Below are positions 1 through 6,568 of a DNA stretch of 11,669 nucleotides, piece by piece. The notes under the pieces are model-generated. The model did not search any database. It was not told the DNA's origin and saw only the letters and a program-made list of their open reading frames with translations. The DNA comes from Clostridiaceae bacterium (lineage in GTDB: Bacteria > Bacillota > Clostridia > DSM-8532): assembly GCA_012727625.1 (NCBI GenBank), contig JAAYGP010000381.1, positions 1 to 11,669 on the forward strand, written 5' to 3'. How positions within the stretch are numbered: the stretch's first letter is position 1; the number at the start of each line of letters is the position of its first letter. The position numbers and the translations under genes were made by a program.

Positions 1-360
1 GTGATCAACACTGTGCACCAGTTTCACCAAAAAAACGAGAAAGTACCGGTTAAAGATATCTGTGCTTCATTTCAAAAGGCGACAGTGGATGTTCTGGTTG
101 AAAATACGGTTGACGCAGCTATTGCTGCCGGCGTAAAAACCATCTGCCTGGCGGGAGGAGTCTCTACAAACGGATTTCTTCGCAAAAGTTTTGAAGAAGC
201 CTGTGGAAAACCCGGAATTGAAATATTTTATCCACCGCCGGCTTTATGTACTGATAACGCCGCAATGATTGCTTCCGCAGCATACTACAGTTTTGTAAAA
301 AATGAATTTTCAGGCATGGATCTAAACGCCAAACCCGGCCTGAAGCTTGGTGAGAGGTAA
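1..360 (+). CDS. tsaD: tRNA N6-threonylcarbamoyladenosine synthase TsaD, C-terminal part
   Basis: The product transfers threonylcarbamoyl from TC-AMP to A37 of ANN-reading tRNAs in the cytoplasm, with TsaB and TsaE. Only the last 119 residues are in the window; the family is about 340 residues, so the 5' end lies outside. The first codon, GTG, is internal: it is the Val of the family motif LKTAVINTVH, not a start. Visible family marks are CASFQKATVDVLVENT (21-36), the nucleotide-loop motif AGGVSTNGFLR (51-61), and CTDNAAMIA (83-91), whose Asp85 matches the conserved metal-binding aspartate. The C-terminal end looks intact. It is convergent with the lytic transglycosylase gene, with a hairpin terminator at 649-673 between them. 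Identification is firm. Confidence 0.95.
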   Translation: MINTVHQFHQKNEKVPVKDICASFQKATVDVLVENTVDAAIAAGVKTICLAGGVSTNGFLRKSFEEACGKPGIEIFYPPPALCTDNAAMIASAAYYSFVKNEFSGMDLNAKPGLKLGER

Positions 361-377
361 ATTCAGGGATTGCGACA

Positions 378-486
378 TTATCCACAGCAAGCTGAAAAAT
401 TTATTGTGATTACTGTGGACAAGGCATATTTTTGAGGCAATATTGCCTATGCAGACTGTGGATAAGTCTGTGGAAATTGTGGATGG
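378..486. promoter_or_regulatory. Cluster of DnaA-box-like nonamers around a 14-bp palindrome
   Basis: Two perfect copies of the DnaA box TTATCCACA lie in opposite orientation, at 378-386 (+) and 457-465 (-). Further minus-strand matches are TTGTCCACA (414-422, one mismatch), ATTTCCACA (469-477) and CCATCCACA (478-486, two mismatches). A perfect palindrome AGGCAATATTGCCT lies at 435-448, and an AT-rich run (487-501) follows the last box. Box clusters outside oriC can titrate DnaA or regulate transcription. No replication-initiation gene is visible here, so calling this an origin would be unsupported. Confidence 0.5.
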
Positions 487-648
487 ATTTAATTAAAAAA
501 ACAGACAGTGAAGCCACAATAGTGACAAAAAATGATATAATCCGACACATGTTTTGACAATTATGAGAATCTAATGCCGCCAATTCAAAAAGCAAACTGA
601 ATGGTCAGGAAATAAAGAAGCGTATTTTAAATCCATTGAACTCATAAA

Positions 649-673
649 CACCCGGTAACGGGTGATTGTTTTT
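649..673 (+). terminator. Rho-independent terminator between convergent genes
   Basis: CACCCG (649-654) pairs with CGGGTG (659-664) across a GTAA tetraloop, a GNRA type that stabilises hairpins. It is followed by ATTGTTTTT on the plus strand. On the minus strand the stem is followed by TTTATG, so it may also weakly end the convergent lytic transglycosylase transcript. It would give tsaD a 3' untranslated region of about 300 nt. Confidence 0.7.
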
Positions 674-712
674 AACAGTCGGCAAACCAGGTTCTTTTTA
701 TTTATTGAGCAG

Positions 713-1366
713 TCAGCAGCTTGATGAAACGTAAAGTTTGTAGTATTCCATTACATTTTTAACGAAGTTCTGAGCTTGCGGAAACGGCGGTATTCCTCCA
801 TATTTTCTCACATTGTTCGGTCCGGCGTTATAGGCCGCAAGAGCCAGCTCATAGCTTCCGTCAAAAGCATCGAGCTGAGCTTTAAAAAAACGTGTGCCGC
901 CCATAATATTCTGCTCAATGTCATAGGGATCAGTAACAGAGAGCAAACTTGCTGTTCCGGGCATAAGCTGCATTAAACCCATGGCGCCTGAAGTTGACAG
1001 CGCAAAGGGCTGAAAGGAGGATTCCTGTTTTATTATAGCCCTGATCATGTTCTGATCCACGCCGTATTTCACGGAAGCTTTCTGTATGGCTTCATTGATT
1101 TCCGGCATCAGTTCAGATATTTCGTCCTGGGATAAAAAAGGATATTCAGCTTCATAGCTACCGGATACACGAGGATATAATTTTTTTGATGTATCAAGTG
1201 TAATTTCGGGATTTCTTGTTTTTATCATGTTTTTGTTTGTTGCTTCATTCAGCACATGGGAAAATGAACTCCCCAAATACGTGCTTCGGATGGGTATCGG
1301 GAGCCTGCTTTGTATATCCGAGATTTTCTTCTGAAGTATGTTTCGTACACTAATCATAGGTTTCAT
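713..1366 (-). CDS. Lytic transglycosylase with SLT (goose-lysozyme-like) domain
   Basis: This probably cleaves the MurNAc-GlcNAc bond of peptidoglycan, leaving 1,6-anhydro-MurNAc. The C-terminal half is a typical SLT domain: VKYGVDQNMIRAIIKQESSF with putative catalytic Glu115, GAMGLMQLMPGTA (127-139), and AAYNAGPNNVRKYGG (177-191). I start it at the ATG at 1366, which has AGGAAA five bases upstream, giving 217 residues; an in-frame TTG at 1381 would add five. The N-terminal 90 residues are a polar, unassigned region. No signal peptide or membrane segment is visible, so export would need another route or cell lysis. Family members without signal peptides occur in Firmicutes, some linked to flagella or prophages, but no such neighbour is seen. 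It is divergent from the MetRS-like gene. Confidence 0.9.
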   Translation of the reverse strand: MKPMISVRNILQKKISDIQSRLPIPIRSTYLGSSFSHVLNEATNKNMIKTRNPEITLDTSKKLYPRVSGSYEAEYPFLSQDEISELMPEINEAIQKASVKYGVDQNMIRAIIKQESSFQPFALSTSGAMGLMQLMPGTASLLSVTDPYDIEQNIMGGTRFFKAQLDAFDGSYELALAAYNAGPNNVRKYGGIPPFPQAQNFVKNVMEYYKLYVSSSC

Positions 1367-1453
1367 ACTGTTTTCCTGCAATTAATTGCGATTTACGCAA
1401 ATGCTCATGGGATCCATAAATTATATCGGATTAAAATGAAAAAATATTACTGC

Positions 1454-1471
1454 AGGGCTGTGAACAGTAAC
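1454..1471. repeat. Partial copy of the inverted-repeat arm found at 8684-8703
   Basis: AGGG(C)TGTGAACAGTAAC matches the reverse complement of the left arm of the element at 8684-8884, with 17 of 18 bases identical and one inserted C. The core 13-mer TGTGAACAGTAAC (1459-1471) is exact against 8687-8699. No second arm is visible nearby. Locally it also forms a dyad, TTACTG (1447-1452) with CAGTAA (1465-1470). It may be a solo end of a decayed element or a shared binding site. Confidence 0.45.
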
Positions 1472-1511
1472 ATAATATTAATGCAAAACCTGCTTTCAGA
1501 TCTTTTGTTGG

Positions 1512-1540
1512 TTGACACAGTTTTGTCATATAGTTAGAAT
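1512..1540 (+). promoter_or_regulatory. Sigma-A-type promoter for the MetRS-like gene
   Basis: A perfect -35 TTGACA (1512-1517) is separated by 17 bp from TAGAAT (1535-1540, one mismatch to TATAAT). Transcription would start near 1547, giving a leader of about 128 nt. This is one of the two strongest promoter matches in the window. Confidence 0.75.
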
Positions 1541-1546
1541 AAGTGA

Positions 1547-1674
1547 TATAAGCAATTTACCGCATTTTAAAGCCCGACAGGCTGAAATACACTTTCTTGC
1601 CACGCGGCATGAAATGGCTATAGCAGAGGTGTTGTTTTCACAATACCACGACATATTAATGGGGAGGATAAAAA
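1547..1674 (+). promoter_or_regulatory. Hairpin-bearing 5' leader of the MetRS-like gene
   Basis: The leader can fold AGCC/GGCT (about 1571-1583), TGCC/GGCA (about 1599-1610) and a 7-bp stem GGTGTTG (1628-1634) with CAATACC (1641-1647, one G-U), just upstream of GGGGAGGA (1661-1668). There is no T-box signature (AGGGTGGNACCGCG-like) and no antiterminator/terminator pair, so tRNA-sensing control is not supported. The last hairpin lies about 14 nt before the ribosome binding site and could affect initiation. Confidence 0.3.
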
Positions 1675-3690
1675 ATGTTGGATAAAATTTACAAAACTTC
1701 ACATAATGAGTCAAGGCCGGTATTCCCGAAACGCGCCGTTATAACAGCCGGAATGCCTTATGGAGACAAGGAATTGCATTTCGGCCACATTGGCGGAGTT
1801 TTTATCCATGCCGATATGTTTGCGCGTTTCCTGAGAGATCGGATAGGCAAAGAAAATGTTATTTTCATATCAGGAACCGACTGTTATGGCTCTCCAATAG
1901 TGGCGCATTATATGCGACTGGTTGAAAACGGTGAGTATAATGGAACTATTGAAGAGTTTGTCGCTTCCAACCACGAAAAGCAAAAAGAAGTATTAAAGGC
2001 TTATCACATCAATACCGATTTGTTTGCCGCATCCGGTCTGGGTCGTTCCAGGGATATTCACAGGGAAGTTTCGGATGAGTTTATGGAAACATTATATAAA
2101 AACGGGCACCTTGTTAAAATGACGACATCACAGTTCTATGACAGCGAGCATGACGTTTTTCTTAACGGGCGCCAGGTTGTGGGAATCTGTCCTATAATGG
2201 GCTGCAAATCCGAAAAAGCATATGCCGATGAATGCTCACTGGGGCATCAGTACCAGCCATCCGAATTGATAAACCCTATAAGCGTATTGTCGGGAAAAAG
2301 GCCGGAAATGCGTGATGTAACCAATTGGTATTTCAAGCTTGATAAATTTCATTCATTGCTGAAACAATGGGTTGAAAGGCTTAAAGAACAAACCAATGCC
2401 CGCACTTTCGCAATCAAAAGCATTGAGGAATTTCTTGAGCCGCCGATTATTTATGTAAAGAGGGAATATATCGAGGATTTGAAGACTCTGTCTGAAATAC
2501 TCCCCGAATATGAGCTTATAGACGATGAAAGCAAATCATCCGTACCAATGGCTTTCACAACTCTTAAAGACAGGGAAAAGGCAAGTGAAATACTGTCTTC
2601 AAAATCAATACGTTACCGAACGGGAAAAACCCTGGTACCGTTCAGACTGACCGGAAATATTGAGTGGGGAGTTCCCGCGCTTCCTTTGGAGGGGCTTGAG
2701 AATTTAACAATATGGGTTTGGCCTGAATCACTCTGGGCACCAATTTCTTTTACTAAAACACTGCTTGAGATGAAAAATAAGGATAAGGACGAATGGAAAG
2801 ACTGGTGGTGCTCAAAAGATTCACAGGTTTACCAGTTTATTGGTGAAGATAATGTATATTTTTACGGACCTGTTGAAATGTCAATGTTTATGGGAACCCA
2901 GGGTACAGAGCCCTCAGTGGATGTGCCTGAAGGTCATATCAGGCTTCCTGAGCTTATTGTTAATAATCACATATTATTCCTGAACAAAAAAGCAAGCAGC
3001 AGCAGTGAGATAAAACCTCCGATGGCGGGGGAACTTTTGCAACACTATACAGCGGAACAGCTTCGGGCGCATTTTCTTGGACTTGGTCTTAGTATAAGAA
3101 GTGTCAGTTTTCAGCCGAAGCCACTGAATCCAAATGCCGGAAGCGGCAGTGATCCTGTGCTGAAGGAAGGAAATCTTTTAACAAATGTACTTAATCGCGC
3201 TGTACGCTCATGTTTTTACACCACGCAAAAATATTATGACGGTATTATACCCATAGGAGAGATAAGCGACGATATTTTGCAGCAATCCAGGGAAACGGTT
3301 TTAAGTTATGAGAGACTCATGTATAACTATGAGTTCCATCTCGTTATGAATCTTTTGGATATATTTATAAGGAATATTAATAAGTATTGGGTTAAAAATA
3401 TTAAACAGGCCGAAACGGAAAACAATGACGAACTTAGAAGACAGGTACTGATTGATTGTTTTCATATGGTTCGTACGGCAGCTGTTCTGGTGCATCCTAT
3501 CGCTCCTGAAGGAGCTGAAATGATTCGCAGATATTTAAGGGTTGACGAGAGTTTCTGGAGCTGGGATCGCATTTTTGAGCCGATATATGCCTTTATGCCT
3601 GAACCGGGGAACCATAAGCTGGAATTCCTTGAACCAAGGGTGGATTTTTTCAGGAAACATCAAAGCCAGTTCGAGAAATCCGATTCTTAA
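1675..3690 (+). CDS. Methionyl-tRNA-synthetase-like class I protein with degenerate active-site motifs
   Basis: The 671-aa protein follows the MetRS layout. The HIGH-type motif is in AGMPYGDKELHFGHIGG (His35, His38). The connective domain has a zinc knuckle, followed by RDVTNWYFKLDKF, IEWGVP and IGEDNVYFYGP in the catalytic fold, and a helical anticodon-binding-like C-terminal domain beginning LLTNVLNRAVRSCF. Several key features depart from true MetRS. The KMSKS loop reads NKKASSSSE (437-445), lacking the second lysine. The zinc ligands would be C172-x4-C177 and C187-x3-H191 instead of four cysteines in CxxC pairs. The usual His of YFH is Tyr397. About 70 residues (252-322) appear inserted before the FRLTGNIEWGVP strand. 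The ATG at 1675 has GGAGG seven bases upstream. It has its own promoter and terminator. It is probably a paralogue of housekeeping MetRS; it could still charge tRNA or could be repurposed. The family is firm, the function is not. Confidence 0.8.
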   Translation: MLDKIYKTSHNESRPVFPKRAVITAGMPYGDKELHFGHIGGVFIHADMFARFLRDRIGKENVIFISGTDCYGSPIVAHYMRLVENGEYNGTIEEFVASNHEKQKEVLKAYHINTDLFAASGLGRSRDIHREVSDEFMETLYKNGHLVKMTTSQFYDSEHDVFLNGRQVVGICPIMGCKSEKAYADECSLGHQYQPSELINPISVLSGKRPEMRDVTNWYFKLDKFHSLLKQWVERLKEQTNARTFAIKSIEEFLEPPIIYVKREYIEDLKTLSEILPEYELIDDESKSSVPMAFTTLKDREKASEILSSKSIRYRTGKTLVPFRLTGNIEWGVPALPLEGLENLTIWVWPESLWAPISFTKTLLEMKNKDKDEWKDWWCSKDSQVYQFIGEDNVYFYGPVEMSMFMGTQGTEPSVDVPEGHIRLPELIVNNHILFLNKKASSSSEIKPPMAGELLQHYTAEQLRAHFLGLGLSIRSVSFQPKPLNPNAGSGSDPVLKEGNLLTNVLNRAVRSCFYTTQKYYDGIIPIGEISDDILQQSRETVLSYERLMYNYEFHLVMNLLDIFIRNINKYWVKNIKQAETENNDELRRQVLIDCFHMVRTAAVLVHPIAPEGAEMIRRYLRVDESFWSWDRIFEPIYAFMPEPGNHKLEFLEPRVDFFRKHQSQFEKSDS

Positions 3691-3712
3691 ATCGGATTTC
3701 TTATATATACCA
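3675..3712 (+). terminator. Hairpin overlapping the stop codon of the MetRS-like gene
   Basis: GAAATCCGATT (3675-3685) pairs perfectly with AATCGGATTTC (3690-3700) over a 4-nt loop that contains part of the TAA stop. The tail TTATATATACC is U-rich but interrupted, so termination may be inefficient. Confidence 0.55.
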
Positions 3713-4019
3713 TATAATACTGAAAGGTAAAGATATCCATATAAAAACAAAGTTAAAGCAAGCAGCGAAAAATAACTGGTCAATTAATAGTTGCCCCCTG
3801 GTTGTCCGGCCGCATTTTGTTTCAGTAAAAAGAAACCGCAGCAGGAAAATATTTATTTCTCATTAAAATGTATGGAATGAAAAAATCCGTCAATACTTAT
3901 ACTAAGGCTATGATTTGTAAAACTGTTTTTTATACCGGGAATATCTGCGATAAAAAACATAACGGGCAGGTTTAAACTGCTGGTTCATAAATTCATAACA
4001 TGGTATAAGAGGTGATTTT
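3701..4019. other. Gene-free region upstream of spoIIR
   Basis: About 320 AT-rich bases without a convincing gene. A sigma-F promoter would be expected for spoIIR, but I found no GHATR box at 14-15 bp from a GGHRARHT box. A small imperfect hairpin GCAGGTTT/AAACTGC (3966-3980) and a weak GTTTC/GAAAC stem near 3820 are the only structures noticed. Confidence 0.45.
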
Positions 4020-4724
4020 ATGAAAACAGTATTTTCATTCCATACAATTAAGGATACAGGCGGAATTAAGTGGATTGCGGCCATAGTTGCTTCAATACTG
4101 TTTTTTTTATCTCTTGTTTGCTTATACGCGGAAAGTATAAACAAGGATTTGTCTGACAGCATGATTCGCCTTCATATAGTGGCCAACAGTGACGAAGAAT
4201 ATGATCAAATGCTGAAATTAAAGGTCAGGGACGCCATAATCAGTTTTATGAATGAAAAGATGCGCGAAATAGATACTAAAGAAAAAGCAAAGGATTATTT
4301 GTCGAACAATAAGGAGAAAATTGAATCTGTGGCAAATGAAGTTTTATTATCAGAATGCTTTCAGAAAACAGCAACCGTATCTTTTGGCAGTTTTCCGTTT
4401 CCAACTAAAAAGTATGGGAATATGATTTTGCCGGCAGGCTACTATGAAGCACTTAAAATTGAGATAGGGGAAGCAAAGGGGCAGAACTGGTGGTGTGTTA
4501 TGTTCCCGCCGCTGTGTTTTGTTGAAGATACCAAAGGAGAAATAGAAGAAGAATATATAGATTTATTAAGGAATGAACTTAACGAGGAAGAGATGGGGAT
4601 TATATCATTAACCGGTTCCGACAGTGAAATACCTGTTGAAATTAAATTTAAGGTTGTTGAGATTTTTCAGGAATCAAAAATCAAGCTTGCGAATCTGTTC
4701 AGAGGAATCCTGGATCTGAAATAA
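4020..4724 (+). CDS. spoIIR: Stage II sporulation protein R (SpoIIR)
   Basis: SpoIIR is made in the forespore under sigma-F and exported into the space between the septal membranes. There it activates the protease SpoIIGA to process pro-sigma-E in the mother cell. One hydrophobic segment (about 17-37) acts as signal or anchor. It is followed by the family block IRLHIVANSDEEYDQ (49-63) with KLKVRDAI, and the most conserved stretch PTKKYGNMILPAGYYEALKI (128-147) leading into GEAKGQNWWCVMFPPLCF (150-167). The C-terminal 65 residues are acidic and variable. The length of 234 aa is normal. The ATG at 4020 has GAGGTGA at 4009-4015. It is monocistronic by spacing, 300 bases from either neighbour. 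It marks the organism as an endospore former. Confidence 0.95.
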   Translation: MKTVFSFHTIKDTGGIKWIAAIVASILFFLSLVCLYAESINKDLSDSMIRLHIVANSDEEYDQMLKLKVRDAIISFMNEKMREIDTKEKAKDYLSNNKEKIESVANEVLLSECFQKTATVSFGSFPFPTKKYGNMILPAGYYEALKIEIGEAKGQNWWCVMFPPLCFVEDTKGEIEEEYIDLLRNELNEEEMGIISLTGSDSEIPVEIKFKVVEIFQESKIKLANLFRGILDLK

Positions 4725-4772
4725 GCCGCCAAACCAGGAACAAGCTTGTAAGGTTTTGCAGGATTAAGCTGC

Positions 4773-4850
4773 AGGCAGCAGGAATACCGGACGTATATCC
4801 GGAGTGCCTCATCAGGTCTGACCTGGGGTAGAGGTCAAATCCCCAGGTCA
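4773..4850 (+). ncRNA. Candidate structured RNA or 3'-end hairpins downstream of spoIIR
   Basis: Nested stems are possible: AGGCA (4773-4777) with TGCCT (4805-4809) encloses CCGGA (4787-4791) with TCCGG (4798-4802). Next comes a perfect 10-bp stem, TGACCTGGGG (4819-4828) with CCCCAGGTCA (4841-4850), over a 12-nt loop. Alternative pairings exist, since CAGGT (4813-4817) or AGGTC (4832-4836) can compete for the ACCTG/GACCT strand at 4820-4825. There is no adjacent U-tract, so it is not a standard terminator. It matches no riboswitch I recognise. It could be a repeat palindrome or the end of the spoIIR message. Confidence 0.3.
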
Positions 4851-5048
4851 CACTCTATTCTACAGTCTCTTTATTGTAACCATTGCAATCACAGGGTATT
4901 TACCGGTTTTATTAACAAACCGCATACTACATAGCATAATCATTTCAATGTAATCTCTCTTTGCATAAATACCGCCATCAGCGCGTTACAAGCCCTGCCG
5001 GCAGGCTCTTTCAAGCTATTTCAAGCTAACTAATTTAATATTTCCATT

Positions 5049-5077
5049 AGTTATTGCATCCCCCAAGCTTTTATAAT
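5049..5077 (+). promoter_or_regulatory. Possible promoter for the acd-etfBA unit
   Basis: A perfect TATAAT (5072-5077) lies 70 bases upstream of the acyl-CoA dehydrogenase start. The -35 at 17 bp spacing is AGTTAT, a poor match, so activator dependence or another start site is possible. Confidence 0.35.
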
Positions 5078-5146
5078 ATACTATCATATATAAATTTATT
5101 ACCAGATAATATACTCTGATAATTAATTATAAAAGGAGTGCTCCGA

Positions 5147-6301
5147 ATGAATTATTTTTTAACTGAAGAACAACAGATGATAAAGGAATTGGCTGCCAGG
5201 ATTGCTGATGAAAAAATCGCTCCGGTGGCAATTGAGTATGATATTGAAGGCAAATTCCCCCACGACATTATAAAATATCTGGCTGATTCCGATTTATGCG
5301 GTGTTTACATTGAAGAAAAATACGGGGGATTGGGCGGCGGAGTTTTTGAAATGGCACTTGTTGTTGAGGAATTAAGCCGTGCATGCGGAGGAATTGCGTT
5401 GGCTTTTGCTGGAACCGGGCTTGGGACTTTCCCGATTATCCTGTTTGGTTCTGAAGAGCAGAAACAAAAATATCTTCCGGATATTGCGGCGGGGAAAAAG
5501 CTGGCAGCTTTCGGCCTTACCGAAGCAAACGCGGGAAGTGACGCCGCAGGCATTCAAACAACCGCTGTTTTGGATGGAGATCATTACGTTTTAAACGGAA
5601 CAAAGCAATGGATAACAAACGGCGGCGAAGCAGATGTCTATACGGTCATTGCATGTACAAACCGCGAAAAGGGCGCAAGGGGCTTTTCAGCGTTTATTGT
5701 TGAAAAAGGCACCCCCGGTTTTTCATTCGGCAAAAAGGAAGATAAAATGGGGATTAGAGCGTCTTCCACAAGAGAGCTTATTTTTGAGAATTGCAGAATT
5801 CCAAAGGAAAATCTTCTTGCAAGGGAAGGTATGGGATTTATAGTAGCCATGAAAACTCTTGACAGAACCAGACCGGGCGTGGCGGCACAAGCTCTTGGTA
5901 TAGCAACCGGAGCACTCAATGCTGCCTTGAAATACTCAAGGGAAAGAATCCAGTTTAATCAGCCAATCTCATCATTCCAGGCAGTTCAGCATATGCTGGC
6001 GGACATGGCTATTCAAATAGAAGCCGCAAGGGCTCTTGTTTATCAAACCTGCAGGCATATTGACAGCGGAGCTAAAAACATTTCAAAAGAATCTGCCATG
6101 GCAAAGGTTTTTGCATCCGATACAGCCATGAAAGTTACAATTGATGCGGTGCAAATATTGGGCGGCTATGGATATATGAAAGAATACCCGGTGGAAAAAA
6201 TGATGAGAGATGCAAAGATTACCCAGATTTATGAGGGTACAAACCAGATACAAAGAAATGTCATAGCCCTTGAATTGATAAAGGAATTATCCTCAAAATA
6301 G
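5147..6301 (+). CDS. Acyl-CoA dehydrogenase, likely subunit of an electron-bifurcating Etf complex
   Basis: This FAD flavoprotein interconverts an acyl-CoA and its 2-enoyl-CoA; with the Etf encoded downstream it likely works as an enoyl-CoA reductase. The layout is complete. An N-terminal helical domain starts NYFLTEEQQMIKELAA. The middle beta-domain has FGLTEANAGSDAAG (122-135) and WITNGGEAD. The C-terminal helical domain has GGYGYMKEYPVEKMMRDAKI and ITQIYEGTNQIQR, whose Glu363 is the usual catalytic base of short-chain members. The chosen ATG (5147) has AAGGAG eight bases upstream and gives 384 aa; an upstream GTG at 5138 overlaps that site and is unlikely. The nearest known arrangements are butyryl-CoA dehydrogenase/Etf and the caffeyl-CoA reductase CarC of Acetobacterium woodii. 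The substrate cannot be read from the sequence. Confidence 0.92.
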   Translation: MNYFLTEEQQMIKELAARIADEKIAPVAIEYDIEGKFPHDIIKYLADSDLCGVYIEEKYGGLGGGVFEMALVVEELSRACGGIALAFAGTGLGTFPIILFGSEEQKQKYLPDIAAGKKLAAFGLTEANAGSDAAGIQTTAVLDGDHYVLNGTKQWITNGGEADVYTVIACTNREKGARGFSAFIVEKGTPGFSFGKKEDKMGIRASSTRELIFENCRIPKENLLAREGMGFIVAMKTLDRTRPGVAAQALGIATGALNAALKYSRERIQFNQPISSFQAVQHMLADMAIQIEAARALVYQTCRHIDSGAKNISKESAMAKVFASDTAMKVTIDAVQILGGYGYMKEYPVEKMMRDAKITQIYEGTNQIQRNVIALELIKELSSK

Positions 6302-6461
6302 GGAACGGTTAAGCTTATGCTGGATTCCGGTGTTTTTATTCGTAAAAAGCACCCGGAAGTTTTGGCTAAGGCTTTTACATATATGATAGACAAGCAGTGC
6401 CGATAAAGAAAGGTTTAACAAACAGGATCAGATAAGGCTATGCATATATGGTACAAAATCC

Positions 6462-6481
6462 GTGCCGGTTAAATCCGGCAC
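6462..6481 (+). other. Intra-operon hairpin between acd and etfB
   Basis: GTGCCGG (6462-6468) pairs with CCGGCAC (6475-6481) over TTAAAT. No T-run follows (AGACTGTTATTATT), so it is more likely an RNA-stabilising or processing hairpin, or a leaky terminator. A second stem, GGTGG (6522-6526) with CCACC (6535-6539), lies just upstream of the etfB ribosome binding site. The 267-base gap also contains a 29-codon frame (6317-6406) without a ribosome binding site. Confidence 0.45.
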
Positions 6482-6568
6482 AGACTGTTATTATTAGGAT
6501 TGCGTTTCGGGGCATTGCGTTGGTGGCAGGTAATCCACCGGTAAATAAATATATGGGAGTGAATTTGT

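Larger units (their letters stand above)
361..712. other. Gene-free region between convergent tsaD and the lytic transglycosylase gene
   Basis: No convincing gene is present. The left half holds the DnaA-box-like cluster (378-486). An isolated TATAAT (536-541) has no matching -35, and a TTGACA (554-559) has no -10 at the right distance. The right end holds the GTAA-loop terminator (649-673). The open frame on the minus strand at 410-595 shows no family motif and no convincing ribosome binding site. Confidence 0.6.
4725..5146. other. Gene-free region between spoIIR and the acyl-CoA dehydrogenase, rich in inverted repeats
   Basis: Besides the nested stems at 4773-4850, the region has a palindrome ACAAGCTTGT (4740-4749), a stem CGGTTT/AAACCG (4904-4922), a 12-bp palindrome CCTGCCGGCAGG (4994-5005), a tandem repeat TTTCAAGCTA (5009-5018 and 5019-5028), and ATAATTAATTAT (5119-5130). 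A minus-strand frame is open at 4860-4985 but has no start in a sensible place. No protein family is recognisable. Confidence 0.5.

Noticed and set aside
378..510. A replication origin
   Set aside because: The boxes and AT-rich run are suggestive, but neither dnaA, dnaN nor a plasmid replication gene is present and tsaD is not a usual oriC neighbour.
410..595. 61-codon open frame on the minus strand in the region after tsaD
   Set aside because: It overlaps the DnaA-box cluster, has no convincing ribosome binding site and shows no family motif; chance openness in AT-rich DNA is enough.
1547..1674. T-box leader of the MetRS-like gene
   Set aside because: The conserved AGGGTGGNACCGCG-type sequence and the terminator/antiterminator pair are absent.
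3780..4019. Sigma-F promoter for spoIIR
   Set aside because: No -35/-10 pair with the expected sequences and spacing was found, although one is expected from the gene's biology.
4819..4860. A tRNA gene, suggested by the GGTCAAATCC-like stretch
   Set aside because: No acceptor stem, anticodon arm or correct T-loop spacing can be built around it.
5138..5146. Upstream GTG start for the acyl-CoA dehydrogenase
   Set aside because: The GTG overlaps the AAGGAG ribosome binding site that serves the ATG at 5147, and the family N-terminus begins at that ATG.
6317..6406. 29-codon frame starting ATG between acd and etfB
   Set aside because: There is no Shine-Dalgarno sequence at a usable distance and no recognisable motif; kept only as a remark on the gap.
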